Assembly: GCA_029204225.1 (NCBI GenBank)
Contig: MU832217.1
Location: 17,708-81,707 of the forward strand
DNA length: 64,000 nt
DNA from: Diphasiastrum complanatum
Taxonomy: Eukaryota > Streptophyta > Lycopodiopsida > Lycopodiales > Lycopodiaceae
Direction: 5' to 3'
Below are positions 40,590 through 52,788 of the stretch, piece after piece. Below the pieces are notes generated by a model. That model was not told where the DNA came from and searched no databases. It was given only the letters and a program-made list of their open reading frames with translations. The position numbers and the translations under genes are program-made. Numbering within the stretch: position 1 is the stretch's first letter; the number at the start of each line of letters is the position of its first letter.

Positions 40590-41602
40590 TTTCCTATCAT
40601 GAGATAATTGATGATATAAGTATATTATAGCCAAATATCAATTATTGGCATGTGAATGGACCATGTGTCTACACTTGTTATTAATTGTCGGTTGGACCAA
40701 ATGTGTTGGGGCTATGGGTCCATCAATTATTATTTGCCAATTTTAAGGTTCACTTATGAGTTATGAGGTCTTTATTGCGCCTCTATCCCTAATTCATAGG
40801 CCCTAAGATTACATAAAGCATGAAAAGGCCAACATACTCAATCTAGCTTGATTGGTTGATTGAAGATTACCTTTTAGCTTACATCAATTGGCTTCAATTA
40901 GCTTATCTTCAATAAGTCATCTTGATTGTTATCAACAAAATTGTTTTCTCATTGACTATGGTTCTATTGCGTGCATTATGCTCTTTGTTTTGTGTGTTGT
41001 ATGTGATGTTTTGCTCATACCATGTTTTGCATAGGAGAATATGGGTGCCAATTCTTACAATGATTGGGTCTTTACAAAAGGATGCTAGAATCAGCTTGGA
41101 TCAAATCGTTGCTTTTGGGAGAAAACAACAGTTTCAAATTTTACTTCCACTTCTTTCTACAGTATCGGTCAGATTCTAATTTGACAAAAAATTTGGATTC
41201 ATCTCATCAAATAGTTGAAGACTATGTGAGAATATGTTCACATAAACTCCTAGTACACAGTGCCTAGCATTGTAGAGTTTATCACTTAGATGCAACAAGA
41301 GGCTAGTGACAGCCTGGCTAGATTTCTACAAGGCATCAATGACGCAAAGAGTTTGAGAGTTTTGTATAGATTGCAATGTTGAAGCAAGGGATATGGTCGT
41401 TTGTTGATACCAACAAGCAAATGCACCAAGATATCTCCTAGGCCATCTGGATTGTGATAGGTTATGAGCGAGTCATTGATGTACTTTCAAGTTGGGGCTA
41501 CCAACAAGATGTACACCATATACAATATTTCATATAAGTAAAGTAGTATATTGTTTAAGAACGTGCTTACACAGTAAGAGCATGGTACAACAAACCATAG
41601 AC

Positions 41603-41665
<63 letters not shown>

Positions 41666-44070
41666 TAAGTAGGTATTGGATACGACAACCATTCTCCGAA
41701 GCTATCCATATGTTACTAGTACTCCATCAGAGAAAGACGATTTAGAAATTGGATACTCCAAGAGGATCTATTAATCTTGGAAATCTGATCAAAGATAGAT
41801 GACTGAGGAATCGTGTTCTCCAAGAGTATCTAGTAGAAAAACTTTCAATGTCATAGGATGCATTTGAGGGTGGTTTTTTTTGTGACTTAGAGAACCAATG
41901 CCTTTCGGGAGGGTGAAGAAATGCTAGGCCCCAGTGTCAACCTTAATTTGAGCCCTTACTAATCAAACGACTACTTGATTGTAAGAAATGGTGATGGTGG
42001 ACAACCATGGATAGGCATCTGTTCCAAGCACGATGAGGTCTGCTGCAAGTCGTGACTTGATGGGACCATCTAACAAGTTGTCAAAGGTTTATGTATTAAT
42101 AACTTTGACTAGTATTTTTGGTTGAAATGGTTGGTCTGGTCTGGGTTTATATATAACAAGAACACTATGGTGGTATTCTTTTGGCAATGACATTTAAGCC
42201 TAGCTCTTGGTTGGCTACTTGCTCTCTCTCATCTCTTGTTCTTTCAAATGTGATACACGTGCCAGCATTTAATATCAATAAACTATCAATTCAAATATGA
42301 TACAGACCATTATGCAGAATGTTTTTATGTATAGATGTTATGTTATGATCACTGATTTTTCTATGTGGCTGTTATCATAGGACTCATGTTCATTTTGCAT
42401 AATGCACATGCGCCTCAGTGGTTGGTGGTTTTCTAGGGGCCTATTCAGCTCAATTTTGTACTTTTCAGGATCACACCATTTATCTCCACCTACTAATAAT
42501 GATCTTGAACTATGGTGATATTCAGAGCTATTATGTTATTACCAATAATGATCCTCCATTACTGTTAAGCCGGCATATGTATTTCCTTGTTCCGGGGTTC
42601 ACTGCACATATGTCCTCATGGTTCTTCATGCACGTTCAATCTGACATACATTTACTCCTACGAAGCATCTATTCCCTTTCTGTGGTAGTCCAATTCTCTG
42701 TGGTTGTCCAAGGCTGTATATCTAGAATCATTTTCTCGAATTATTACATATCCTTGTCCTCTACTAAATGGTAAGTTGGTGAGGGATTCTTTTCCTCTAC
42801 TTGAGGTCAAGAACTTGATTCCAATCTGTTCACAAATGAGGACATGCAAGAGAAAAGAAAGACTATTACAAGCCCCTAATTCATTCAGCGTACTTTGGTT
42901 CATCTGGCCTATACTACCACAAAACATTGTTGTAGTTGGTGCTCTTGCTCTTAACTGCTAACATGAAAGCTAAAGAAACGTTTTAACAGATTACTCCTAT
43001 CTCTACCTTTTGAGGTTTATACAATTTGCCTGGCACATCTATATTCCTACAGCAAAATCTCTTGCTATTTTGCCTTCATGGCATATCTAGCAAGCTTTTG
43101 GTCCATTTGCAATATGGCATTTTGGCATCACTATTGCATATGATAATATTTACCTATTCTCAATATTACAGCTAATATCCATCAATTTTGCATACCATTT
43201 TGGCATGGGCTTTCCATGTACCACACCATTCTTCAATCACCATGACTTGCTGCTATTGGGCTATATTACATCTGTGATATCCAACAGAGATTGTCACATG
43301 ATTTCAACCTATGGTTCATGCTGATGCTGCTCTTTGGTATCTCTTAAATTACATGGTTCAAGGTAAAAAAGACTAGAGTCATTTTGTGTCCCTTTTGAAT
43401 TCTTTTGTAATAGGGCTTCAAAGTTATCTCAATAAATTTGAAATGATCGATGGGACACTTCATGGTCATTATATTTATGTTCCAGCTCCTTTGGCATATA
43501 CTGTATACATTTTGCAGCTTATATGGTACATGCATTTAAGCATTTAGTCCCCACTTTCTGGTTCCTTTGCAATATAAGTGTTTGGAACTACTTGTTCATT
43601 TTATCCACTTTTTGTTGATACTTTCTTGATGCAATGTTGACATTTTTACTCAGCAGCATAAGATTTGTCATTCAATCGACTGCAATTTTGTCATTTTGAG
43701 GCTACATCACTTTTGCAATATGAACACTCAAGACAATGTCTGTTTGAGGAGGGCAAATTATGACCCAAATATCATGGAAATGGATATCTGCATCGATCGT
43801 TGGTCCGTACTTCTTATTGGTGGTTAGGTGGACCATATATTTTGGGATCTTGGGGCCATCATTTATCAAGTGGCCTTTCCTGGTTACTTGTGAGTCATGT
43901 GATCATTATTAGGTCTCCATCTCTAAACTTGTTGACCTTTTAAGGCCTCAGCAAATCCTTGTGAAGATCGTTGTCATTCCACCAGTTATGATTGTGCTCA
44001 GATGCTTTATCAGAATATTTGAATTCTCCTCTCTGCTCTGTGTTTTGTACATGATGTTTTGCTCATAACC
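40590..44070 (+). mobile_element. Very degraded LTR element (LTR pair only)
   Basis: 40620-41025 and 43750-44070 align loosely but in order, through 'ggaccatatgt'-like, 'ttggggc.atgggtccatcaattat', 'acttatgagt.atg', 'ttttgt.catgatgttttgctcata'. A purine run gaggagggcaaa precedes the right copy (about 43747). The interior has no convincing gag-pol; a minus-strand 'KVDTGA' near 41935 recalls a retropepsin but is too weak to call. The (TA)n at 41606-41664 lies inside. Confidence 0.45.
41606..41664. repeat. (TA)n microsatellite
   Basis: Pure TA tract. Unlike those at 16790 and 27000, it is not followed by the GTGCCCG terminus. Confidence 0.97.
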
Positions 44071-44822
44071 AAGTAACACAAAAAAACGGAATCTTCTAAA
44101 GCAACTTGATAAGAGACAACTTCAGTGTATCAAAAACTTGGTAGCTAGATTGATTTGAAAGCTAAAGTGTTCCCAAGTTTGATAAGAACTCCAAGATGGA
44201 AAACATGGAAAAACTCCCAATTTGCATTGTCTATAGCAAATCTATTTGTAGAAAATACTCCTTGAAGAACATAGATGACACAAAAATCCGTAACCATCAC
44301 AGCATTGTTATTTAATAGAATGTGCATCAAATTTGAAAAAATCCTCTTCACTGAGCAAGGTTAGCGTATTTTAAGAGGAAAACCAGATAAGAATGCCATA
44401 TGAAGTGGCTTTGACAAAAGTACATCCTTTCTACATGAACTACTGAAAAAGGAGAACCACAAAAATAACTTGGATGAGAGTATGTAGCAAATAAAACAGA
44501 AAAATCTTGAATAGGATAATACAACAAACAAACTCACTTTGGAAGTCATTTAGTAAAACAAAAGCTTTCATACAACTAACCTCTGAAAAGGCTAGGCGAT
44601 CAGCAGCATTATTAGTCCATTCAAATAGACGAGTTAAAACACGTGTGAACTTCAACACTCCAAAGGGTACGATCGTCACCTTGGCATCTTGACCTGCCAA
44701 CCTCTCACACAAACTTATGACCTGAAAAATTATCATCAAGTGTTGCTTGTTAGTAACAATTTGTGAAGAAAGTATTTAAGAAATGACTAAATATACCTAT
44801 GTTGCCCATCCCAGGTAAATGC

Positions 44823-46385
44823 GAGAGAGAGAGAGAGAGAGAGTAACAAGATTTCACATAGTCCCTCTTGACAAGTCAAGACCAAACCCTTTGAACCCTT
44901 CAATTTATAGCATGCTGCATAACAGGTAAAAATACAGTTGTATAAAGTTTAACAGTACAGAGTACCATAAAGCGAAGCAAGTTTTAGGACACCCAACTGT
45001 TACCTACCACCATCCCACACAACAAAACCGCACAAGTTAGTCGCGTGAGGAAGACAGGTGTCATAGCTGAGCATCAGTTGTTATCCATGTCCGAAACAAG
45101 ATTCACTACTTTATCAGCTAGTTTGCATTTATAACAAGTACGTCCAATCTTCCCAATCATTCATTTCATAACTTAGCAATACGTTTCGCCCTTTAACGAA
45201 GCCGTATCAAGGAAGAAGCCATACTGATTAGTAAAGGAGCAAAACGAACGTATTAGGTTCACATAAACATTCTACATATAAGCAACTATCTTTCATTACA
45301 CAGATGGATAGAGACTTGACGATGGCCACATCACTAGGTACTAGAGCACCTCCGTGCTATACTAGCCCCATGGATTTCCCGTAACCATTTTCCGAGAGTC
45401 CAAGCACCGAACAACTTGGGCAATTCCATGCCATTCAAGTCGAGCCCCGTACGAGTACATGACATTGCTTATCACAACCGAACTTTGGATGCAGGGAAAA
45501 TTTTTTTTGCGATAACTCAAGCCCATGTCAACTAAAACGCATGAAGGATCAACCCTTACTAGATTTATGACTTTGAAAACCATTACTTGCAAGCTTTGCA
45601 ATACCATCATAAATGCATGAGTAAGATCATAGTAACGAGTTAGGTTACCCACCGTATTGGTGATACACCATAAAGCATCGTACTTGAATGAGAGGTGAAG
45701 CCATCTCTTGTGAACTATCCATCTTTAGCTGCTTAAACGAATCACCCACGTGCTAAAGCATTCAAACCGAAAGTATTGGATTTAGTATAGAGTACTCTTA
45801 AAGCCTCATAGAGTCATCACCAATAGTTAATTACTTGTTTTTCCGAAGATTAATAAGGTAGCTTTTTATTCCTCGTGAGCATTCCCCACCATATACAGAT
45901 TATTAGCAATAGTAACCACGTTTCCTCAAGAGCATAATAGCATATCAGCATACTTTATACTACTTCCTTTTCCATAATCACATCCATCATCATACTAGTT
46001 TATCAGAGGCAGATAGCATCATAGTTTTTATGAAACCAAAAGAGCAATCATATGGAGCAATACCATGTAAAGGTTATAGGCAATCGAGTATAGCAAGAGC
46101 ATTCACATCAACCATATTCATGCTATAGCTTCTGGTATATCCATAAAACACATGGAAGGACAGCGGTCCATTACATTTCTAAAAGCATTATGTACTGAAA
46201 AATGCTTGAAACTTTGCTCATACAACGAGCCATGGTCAATCGCAGTAAGTACAAGCAATTCTGAGCCAAAAATCAGCGCTGGCCAGCGGCCAGATCCGCC
46301 TCAGAGAGGGCGCTGGCCAGCGACTACGCTCTTTTCAGAAATGTTGATAATGATTATCAAACGTTGGCTTGCTGTCCAGCACGAA
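44823..46385 (-). repeat. CT-tailed repeat family (copy 3, minus)
   Basis: On the minus strand this runs from a palindrome cluster (TGCTGTCCAGCA at 46370, CGCTGGCCAGCG at 46311-46322 and 46277-46288) to 'gacttgtcaagagggactatgtgaaatcttgttac' and a CT tail (44823-44843). It is about 1.56 kb, matching the 1.5 kb of 36006-37510 in length and end sequence. A 96-codon ORF (45652-45362) has no known motif. Confidence 0.75.
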
Positions 46386-46621
46386 ATGGTAAACTTCTAA
46401 TTCCAACTTGTGAGGAACTACATAAGAAGATTTTGCATTTATGTCATGTTAGCTCCAGTGCTGGTCATCTTGGCATGGATAAGACCTATGAGTTGATCCT
46501 ACATATCTTTTGGTGGCCTAAGTTAAAAAAGAATGTACACTATCATGTGACACATTGCTCAAAGTGTCAGGTTAATAAAGATGACCCTGGCTTTGTCATT
46601 GCAGATGATGTCTTTTCTTGA
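46370..46621 (+). pseudogene. Gypsy integrase zinc-finger fragment
   Basis: An open frame of about 80 codons carries 'GKLLIPTCEELHKKIL', then the H2C2 finger: His of 'LCHVSSSAGH', 'FWWPKLKKNVHYHV' and 'CSKCQ'. This is the DNA-binding N-terminus of Ty3/gypsy integrase. It starts abruptly where the CT-tailed repeat ends and stops at 46621 before an LTR-like region; the catalytic core is missing. Confidence 0.8.
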
Positions 46622-47190
46622 GGAAGAGGGTTTACTCGTCCCAATATTTACAGTTTTTTAGACAGTTGTGCATTTGTAATTATTGAAATGGCTAAGTCAC
46701 CTACCCATGGTGACCACTGTAAATATGATGTAATTAAACTGTAATTAGTTGGATTTGGACCTCAGAGAGTTGTGATTGGCTCTGACATATGGTATTGGGT
46801 CACTTATCAGGCTGGCTAGATCTCCTAAAAAGTAAGAGACTTGATCAGTCAACAAGACATGAATCATATGCTCATTGGGACACTTGGTCGAGTGTATGTG
46901 TGACACGTGTCAAACGGTCATCCTACTCACTTGCCTATTTGTCAGGATATTGCCACATGGCAAGTGTCGGCTATCCATGGAGTTTGCCATGTGTCAACGG
47001 TAGGATGTGTTAGGGTTAAGGGGTGCTTGAGGACTAGGGATATGAGAGCCTACAGAGACGCATTTTGTATCACATTTTTATGTAGCAAAGGTTGGGTGGA
47101 GACAAGGTAGTCAGCTCCTTAGGGTTTTGTGCACACCATCTATGTACTTGCTTATGGAGAGATCAATAAGGTTTAGCGTTTCCATGAATC
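46622..47190 (+). mobile_element. Probable gypsy 3' LTR with polypurine tract
   Basis: The purine run gaggaagaggg (46620-46631) is followed by about 550 bp containing repeated 'cacgtgtca' / 'atgtgtcaacgg' phrases and a transcript-end-like region (ctatgtacttgcttatggagagatcaataa). Exact ends were not determined. Confidence 0.4.
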
Positions 47191-48379
47191 GCAGTTCGTT
47201 GGCGAACGAACCGCGATTCGTCAATGAAACGTGAAAAAGATTTGGACCTCAAAAAAAAAACACGATTCTTTGATTTTGAACTATTCTTTGATTGTGACAT
47301 AAACAATTCTTTGTTTTGGCTTCTCAATGTTCTACTTTGTAATTCGATGTTTACCTAGTGCAATGTGTAATGCATGTTTGATGATGGATCATGAATAAAT
47401 CATAAATTACAATGTTAAGTGGAAGTCGCAGCATGGAATCTAGTTTGTGAAGTTTAAAACGTGTTCGTTCAACATTGTCATGTGCACTTGTGATTCTATG
47501 AACACTGAATTTTAATTTGGTTTTAGGCTTCAGCATTCTACTAGCAATAGTGAACTTTGAAATGTATATATTTAGCAGCAATCTAACATCTATAACATCT
47601 TAGAAACATTGTAGACATTATATATATTACATTAGATATTTTTTAGCATTATAGAAAAATGCAAAAAAAAAATGATTGCCAATTCTTTCAGGAGACATTC
47701 AGTTTAGAACCAAAATTCATGCCGATTCATCGGACTATGAAAAGATTGATTTTGAACAAGGTGGATGCTAATAAAACTGGAATTTGGCAAATGTTTGTGC
47801 AATATTTGTGACTGAGAGTTCAAAGAGAGTCTAACAGCCTGACCTGATATAGGGTTAGCCTGTGTCTTGGTGTTACAACACCCATAGATCTCTGATTGCC
47901 TTGAAGGTTGACGCACGCCCCATACAGTGATGACGCACCGTATCCGCCCATCCATAGGGTGCAGACTCACCCCCGTGCACTGACGTTACCGACATCCACA
48001 TGCCCGGTTGAGACTTTAGCGATTATTGGCGTCCCATACCACCAGCCATCGGCCTCGGCACATCTCTTGGCCTGGAGATACACCTTGGCTACTGGACGTG
48101 CTCTCCATCCACCAACTCAATGGTAGACTGAGTGAATGGAAAAAGGGAAGCCCCACCACTATATAGGCATAGCATAGTGGGTCCCATCAAGCACAGTCCC
48201 GTCAGCGACACGTGACCACCTAGGATGGTGATGTGTGGCAATAAAATATGTCGATAACACCAGACCTACGTCTTGCCCCTTGCGAGGCCATCACTAAAGG
48301 GCGTACCATTATGGTACATAACATTCCCTCTGTTACGGCCATATTCAGTTAAGGACATGGAATAGTCCTAATATGGTAG
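47191..48379. other. No recognisable gene
   Basis: The first 600 bp are AT-rich. 47900-48370 is more GC-rich and promoter-like or LTR-like (tatataggc near 48160). Nothing coding. Confidence 0.35.
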
Positions 48380-48760
48380 ACCGGCCCTCCAGTGTTCGAA
48401 ATTATTGGTTACGCCTAGATTTTATTCCACGTCAAGGCTTGTTTGTGACTAATGACCTTGAGAGGACCCAGACATTCTAATTGAGACATATGGAGTAGTG
48501 CATGTGCGTGTGACTGATATAGACAGGTGGAATGCATGAAGAGCTGTGATCTATTTATAGTTGACCTGCATGGGGATTGCATGGGTTCATGCACAGGATC
48601 CTACTCTCTATATATTGAGGTAGTGATTATTTCGTCGACGACTTGGTCTAGGTTACCTGTTGAGCTCTTCTTCTCTTGCTATCACATGGCATGGCTTGAA
48701 GGCTAGATCCAGGAGGAAACTCCAGGAGGGATCTAGGATTCGTTGGGTGGTTTTGCTCCA
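48380..48760 (+). mobile_element. LTR-like segment related to 5290-5500
   Basis: Shares 'attattggttacgcc', 'cattctaattg' and 'gcatgg...gcatgcacagg'-like blocks with 5298-5480. Contains a TATA-like ctctatatattgag (48607). Boundaries uncertain. Confidence 0.4.
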
Positions 48761-48959
48761 TAGTCTCTCTTATTGTGTTTTCCTATCCTCATCTTAGGGG
48801 TTTTCCCTAGTGGTCTTTACACCCTCCCCCATAAAAACTTCTATGGAAGAAAACCAAGGAATCTAAGTCTCAAGTTGTTTTCCTTTTCCCAGGTGTCCTC
48901 GTCCTCTAACCTACCTTTCCAACAAATCAGGTGTTTTGGCATTTGGCTGGGTTAAGGGA

Positions 48960-49250
48960 GATGCCATACCTTCAACATTGTTGCATAACTCGTTCCAGAC
49001 GATTTAAGTGATACCTTCAAGTTGAATGTACACACAAATCATCCAGGAACACTTCTAAGAATTTATGGAGAAACTCTTTGAAGGCATGTTGCATAACTCT
49101 CTGGAAGGTGCTTGGTGCATTGCACAATCCAAACGGCATTACACGAAAAGCATAAGTCCCCCATGCAGTTGCAAAAGTAGTCTTATGCTAGTCCTCGGGT
49201 GCTATTTGCACTTGGTTATACCCATTGAATCCATCAAGAGGTCCGATACC
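48960..49250 (-). pseudogene. Gypsy reverse transcriptase fragment, inverted
   Basis: The minus strand reads 'FNGYNQVQIAPED', 'KTTFATAWGTYAFRVMPFGL', 'CNAPSTFQRVM' and 'VFLDDLCVHS'. These are conserved RT steps with the catalytic F-L-D-D. It points opposite to the pol of element B 340 bp away, so an inversion or nested insertion separates them. Confidence 0.85.
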
Positions 49251-49589
49251 ACAGTTAGGGTCGTGTCCAGCGCGTACACGACCAACAGGGCAAGACAGTA
49301 GGAGTAGTGTGCCCCGGTATGGTCCATAGCCATGGCGGGCCTAACACAGCCTAGGGACCCTGTCAGCAGGATAGGGCCCCACGTTGGGTCCCGATGTGCA
49401 GTCGGCCATGTCAGTGCCACGTGGTTGACACTTGGCAGTATGCATGCTACCAGGCCTCACACTGGGCTAGGAGGGGCTTGCTCCATATCAGGGAGTAGGC
49501 AAGGTTGGGTGGATCAGTTAGTGTTTGCCCTACTGTGGTGTTTAGATCTCTAACACTTACCCAAAACAGTACGTGATGTCTATACCTTT

Positions 49590-51713
49590 ATGGGACATGC
49601 CAATTATTACAGATGTTTTATATTATTGTTTGCATTATTGGCCTTGCCGCTCTATCGCCTTATTGTTGAACCTAAGTGGACACAGGAAGCCCTAGACGCC
49701 TTCGAGAAGGTTAAGCAAGCCCTGGTCACCGCTCCAATCCTACGGTCTCAAAACTGGAGCATAGAGTTTCACGTGCATACGGATGCATCTACGTATGGAA
49801 TACGGATCGTGTCGACTCAACCAGGCGAGAAAAGAAAGATTTCCCCATCTGCTTCGCGAGCCGACAGCTCATTGAAGCAGAAGCTAAATACATCACCACC
49901 AAGCGAGAGGCCCTTGCCATGATTTTTAGCATTAAGAAATTTCGACATTATCTTTTGGCCAACCCTTTCTCCTTTTATGTTGACTATCATCCATTGTTGT
50001 ATTTGGTCAATCGACCTTGTACGGCGAGCCGTATTACACGATGACTTTTACAACTTCAGGAGTTTGAGTTTCGAATAGTGGTTAGGACCGGAAAACAACA
50101 TTATTTGGCTGACCACCTTTCTAGATTGACGACACGCCGAGAAGAAGTGGGAGTTGATGATGAACTTCCAGATGCTCATATCTTTTATGCGGATGTAGTT
50201 CCAAAGTGGGCTGCCGACATAGTTGAGTATCTTGTGAGGGCACGACCTGATCCTTCACTATCATCCCTAGATCAACGAAAGTTGATAATAAAAGTTGCCC
50301 CATATAGCTTGATAGCTGGAAAACTATATCGAATGGGAACAGACCATATCCTCCGAAGATGCCTATTGGACCATGAAATAAAACCTATTATTAGTGCAAC
50401 TCATGAAGGGATTGGTGGTGGTCACTTGGCAGCTGACGCTACTGCTCGAAAGGTCCTCCAAGAAGGATTTTGGTGGCCTACCTTACACCGTGATGTGGCA
50501 ACCTTTGTGAAACATTGCGATATTTGCCAACGAACCACAAAACCGAGAAGATTTGGGTTTATGCCTTTAAAGCCTACTATAGCAAAAAACCCTTTTGAAA
50601 AATGGGGCATAGATTATGTTGGTCCCATCCACCTTGCCGCTAGAGGAAGTGAAGCCGGATACATTATAGTGGCAACAGATTATTTTACGAAGTGGGTAGA
50701 AGCGAAGGCCGTCAGAGTAGCCAATGCAACTAGCACAACTAAGTTTCTCTATGAGAACATTATTACGCGCTTCGGATGCCCTTTAGAACTTGTGAGTGAT
50801 TGCAGATTTCACTTCTTGAATGAGAGTACGAGTCCTCCTAGCCGAATTCCTTGTGGTTCATCGCAAGAGTACGTCTTATTATCCCCGATGCAATGGACAA
50901 GCCAAATCTTCTAACAAGATTTTGTGCAATATTATTACGGAAACCATGGAAGCCAGTAGATCCAACTGGGAACACAAACTCCAAGCAGCGTTATGGGCGT
51001 TTCGGACAACTTATAAGCTTGCCACTAGCCATGCCCCGTTTCAATTAGCCTATGGGCTCGAGGCTTAGCATTCCGTCAGAGTGTCGCATTTTTTGCATCT
51101 TCACCAATGTTCGTCGCGGCCTTTTCACGCTCATCCCACGCAACTGTGCTAACAGATTTGACAATGACAGTAGCCATCCACGATCTCCTACAGATAGCAC
51201 ATCCACTTTGTACTTTCTTCATCTGCACACCTGTAAAATTGTGTATATATTTAATACCACTTGCATATTCAAATCAAGGTGAATGTGTGTAAAATAATAG
51301 CATCAGAAGTAGTAATGCCCGCTGAATTCATTGTCCCTAGCCTACGTGTGGCCGTAACGGAACGATTAGACACAGGTAAGTCTACCCAGCATTGATTATG
51401 CTTACTCATGAACCTATGTGAAACCCGAACCATTGCTTTGCATGCATTGCACACCGAAAAGAAACGCCGCAAACCCTGACATGACCATGTCCTAAAACAA
51501 AAGGACTTACACAAAGGTGACCTAGCATTGATGTATCAGAGCCAGGTCACAAAAGGCAAATTGAAATTTTCTGGCCTAGGACCCTATCGAGTGATTAAAA
51601 CATTTGAAAATGGCACAGTTCAATGGGCCACTTTGGAGGGTGATCTTTTACCAACCTTGGTAAATGGTAGTCGGCTAAGGTGCTATTACCACTTACCTCC
51701 CACTGTATAAACT
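49590..51713 (+). pseudogene. Ty3/gypsy pol of element B (RNase H and integrase)
   Basis: Order: RT thumb 'NYYRCFI' and 'APIL', RNase H start 'HTDASTYGI' (49590-49922); the rest of RNase H in a shifted frame ('EAKYITTKREALAMIFSIKK', 'HPLLYLVNRP'); tether 'DELPDAHIF'; H2C2 finger 'THEGIGGGHL...CDICQ'; integrase core 'WGIDYVGP' and 'LVSDC', then a frameshift at about 50815; 'YYPRCNGQAKSSNKIL', in which the catalytic Glu of 'GQAE' is Lys; and the C-terminal fold 'KGKLKFSGLGPYRVIKTF' (51528-51710). A 246-bp insertion splits the C-terminal part. Related throughout to element A. Confidence 0.92.
51066..51311. mobile_element. 246-bp insertion inside integrase of element B
   Basis: The integrase frame reads '...FQLAYGLEA' up to 51065 and resumes in the expected way at 51312 with 'VMPAEFIVPSLRVA'. 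The inserted 246 bp begin TAGCATTCCG, and TAGCAT recurs at 51298-51303 near the far end. No clear terminal inverted repeats and no ORF. Likely a small non-autonomous insertion. Confidence 0.6.
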
Positions 51714-52788
51714 TCATCATTCTGATTTATTTACTTTTTGCCTTTCTTGCATTTTCCCAGTTATTTATGAACAATTATTTTATTTGTCTATTTTTTGTGA
51801 TACAATGTACAGTGAGTGGAATTATGCGCAAAGAGTAGAGTACCTCTAGGGTGAAATCAGTGCCGGTGAAGGAAGTTCCGTATGCCAGTGATCAGACCAT
51901 TCTCGATACCTTCACTATACAGCCTAGTGCAGCAGCAAAAGACTTCAGGAGAGAAAAACCTCAATATCTCTCCCAATTTTCACTGTCTTAGTTCGCCTGT
52001 TTGACCATGGCTAGAACACATCCTAATGAGTCTAAATTGAGTCAAGCGAGTCTGGAACCCTAAATCCCAGCCTATGAGCCAAAGATGGTAAAAATCACTT
52101 AAACCATCCTACAGGCTTCCCTTTTGGAAATCTAGGTTCACCCTCTTCACATTAGACTCCTCATAATATGCTCTTTCAACAGTGAGTCGGGCAAGCCAAG
52201 ACTCCCATCCAGTTTCTGTTGGGGACCCATTTTTAGAAAATCACTAAACAGACTCCCCACACGTGTGAAATTGACATCTAGGTTCGCCCCCTTGATATTT
52301 TGCACATCTCCCCATGCTAGATCTATTGTCAAATAGGCGAGCCTAGAACCCCAGCCAAACTCCCAAAAACTGTGTTTAAGTGATTTTCTGAGTTGAACTG
52401 AGCTTTTTGGCCATTTTTAGCCCTGTTTGTGGTCCCCACATGTGTGAATGACTTGATCTAGGCTCGCCTCTGCCACCATTGATCTTAGAATGTCTATTGT
52501 AGTCGATCTGATATCTGACATCTATGTTCCCCAAATTTGGAAGGGGGGGAGGGGGTCTATATATGGAAGGAAGTGAAATCCTACTAAAACTCACATTTGC
52601 TAAAGAGATGCTACCAAAATTTTCTTGAAAATTTCCGGTGTTTCCAAGCATACCCCCAGCATTCACAAAAGCCATCCACTCATTCTCAAAGCTCACCTGC
52701 TAAATTTAGCAACTTGTACTGCTCTTTTTAGCTTCTGACCTTGCTATTTTGGGAAATGTAAGCACTTTTTGGGCTTAAACTTGCCAAG
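51714..52788. other. Spacer between pol and extra ORF of element B
   Basis: No coding sequence recognised. Repeated 'aggttcgcc' / 'aggctcgcc' and 'cacacgtgtgaa' / 'cacatgtgtgaa' phrases occur at 52130-52470. The equivalent region in element A is shorter. Confidence 0.5.

Noticed and set aside
41920-41960. Retropepsin-like 'KVDTGA' on the minus strand
   Set aside because: Only six residues match, followed by a stop; too short to call a protease.
45362-45652. 96-codon minus ORF as a gene
   Set aside because: Lies inside a repeat copy, has no recognisable motif, and the equivalent region of the 36-37 kb copy is not open.
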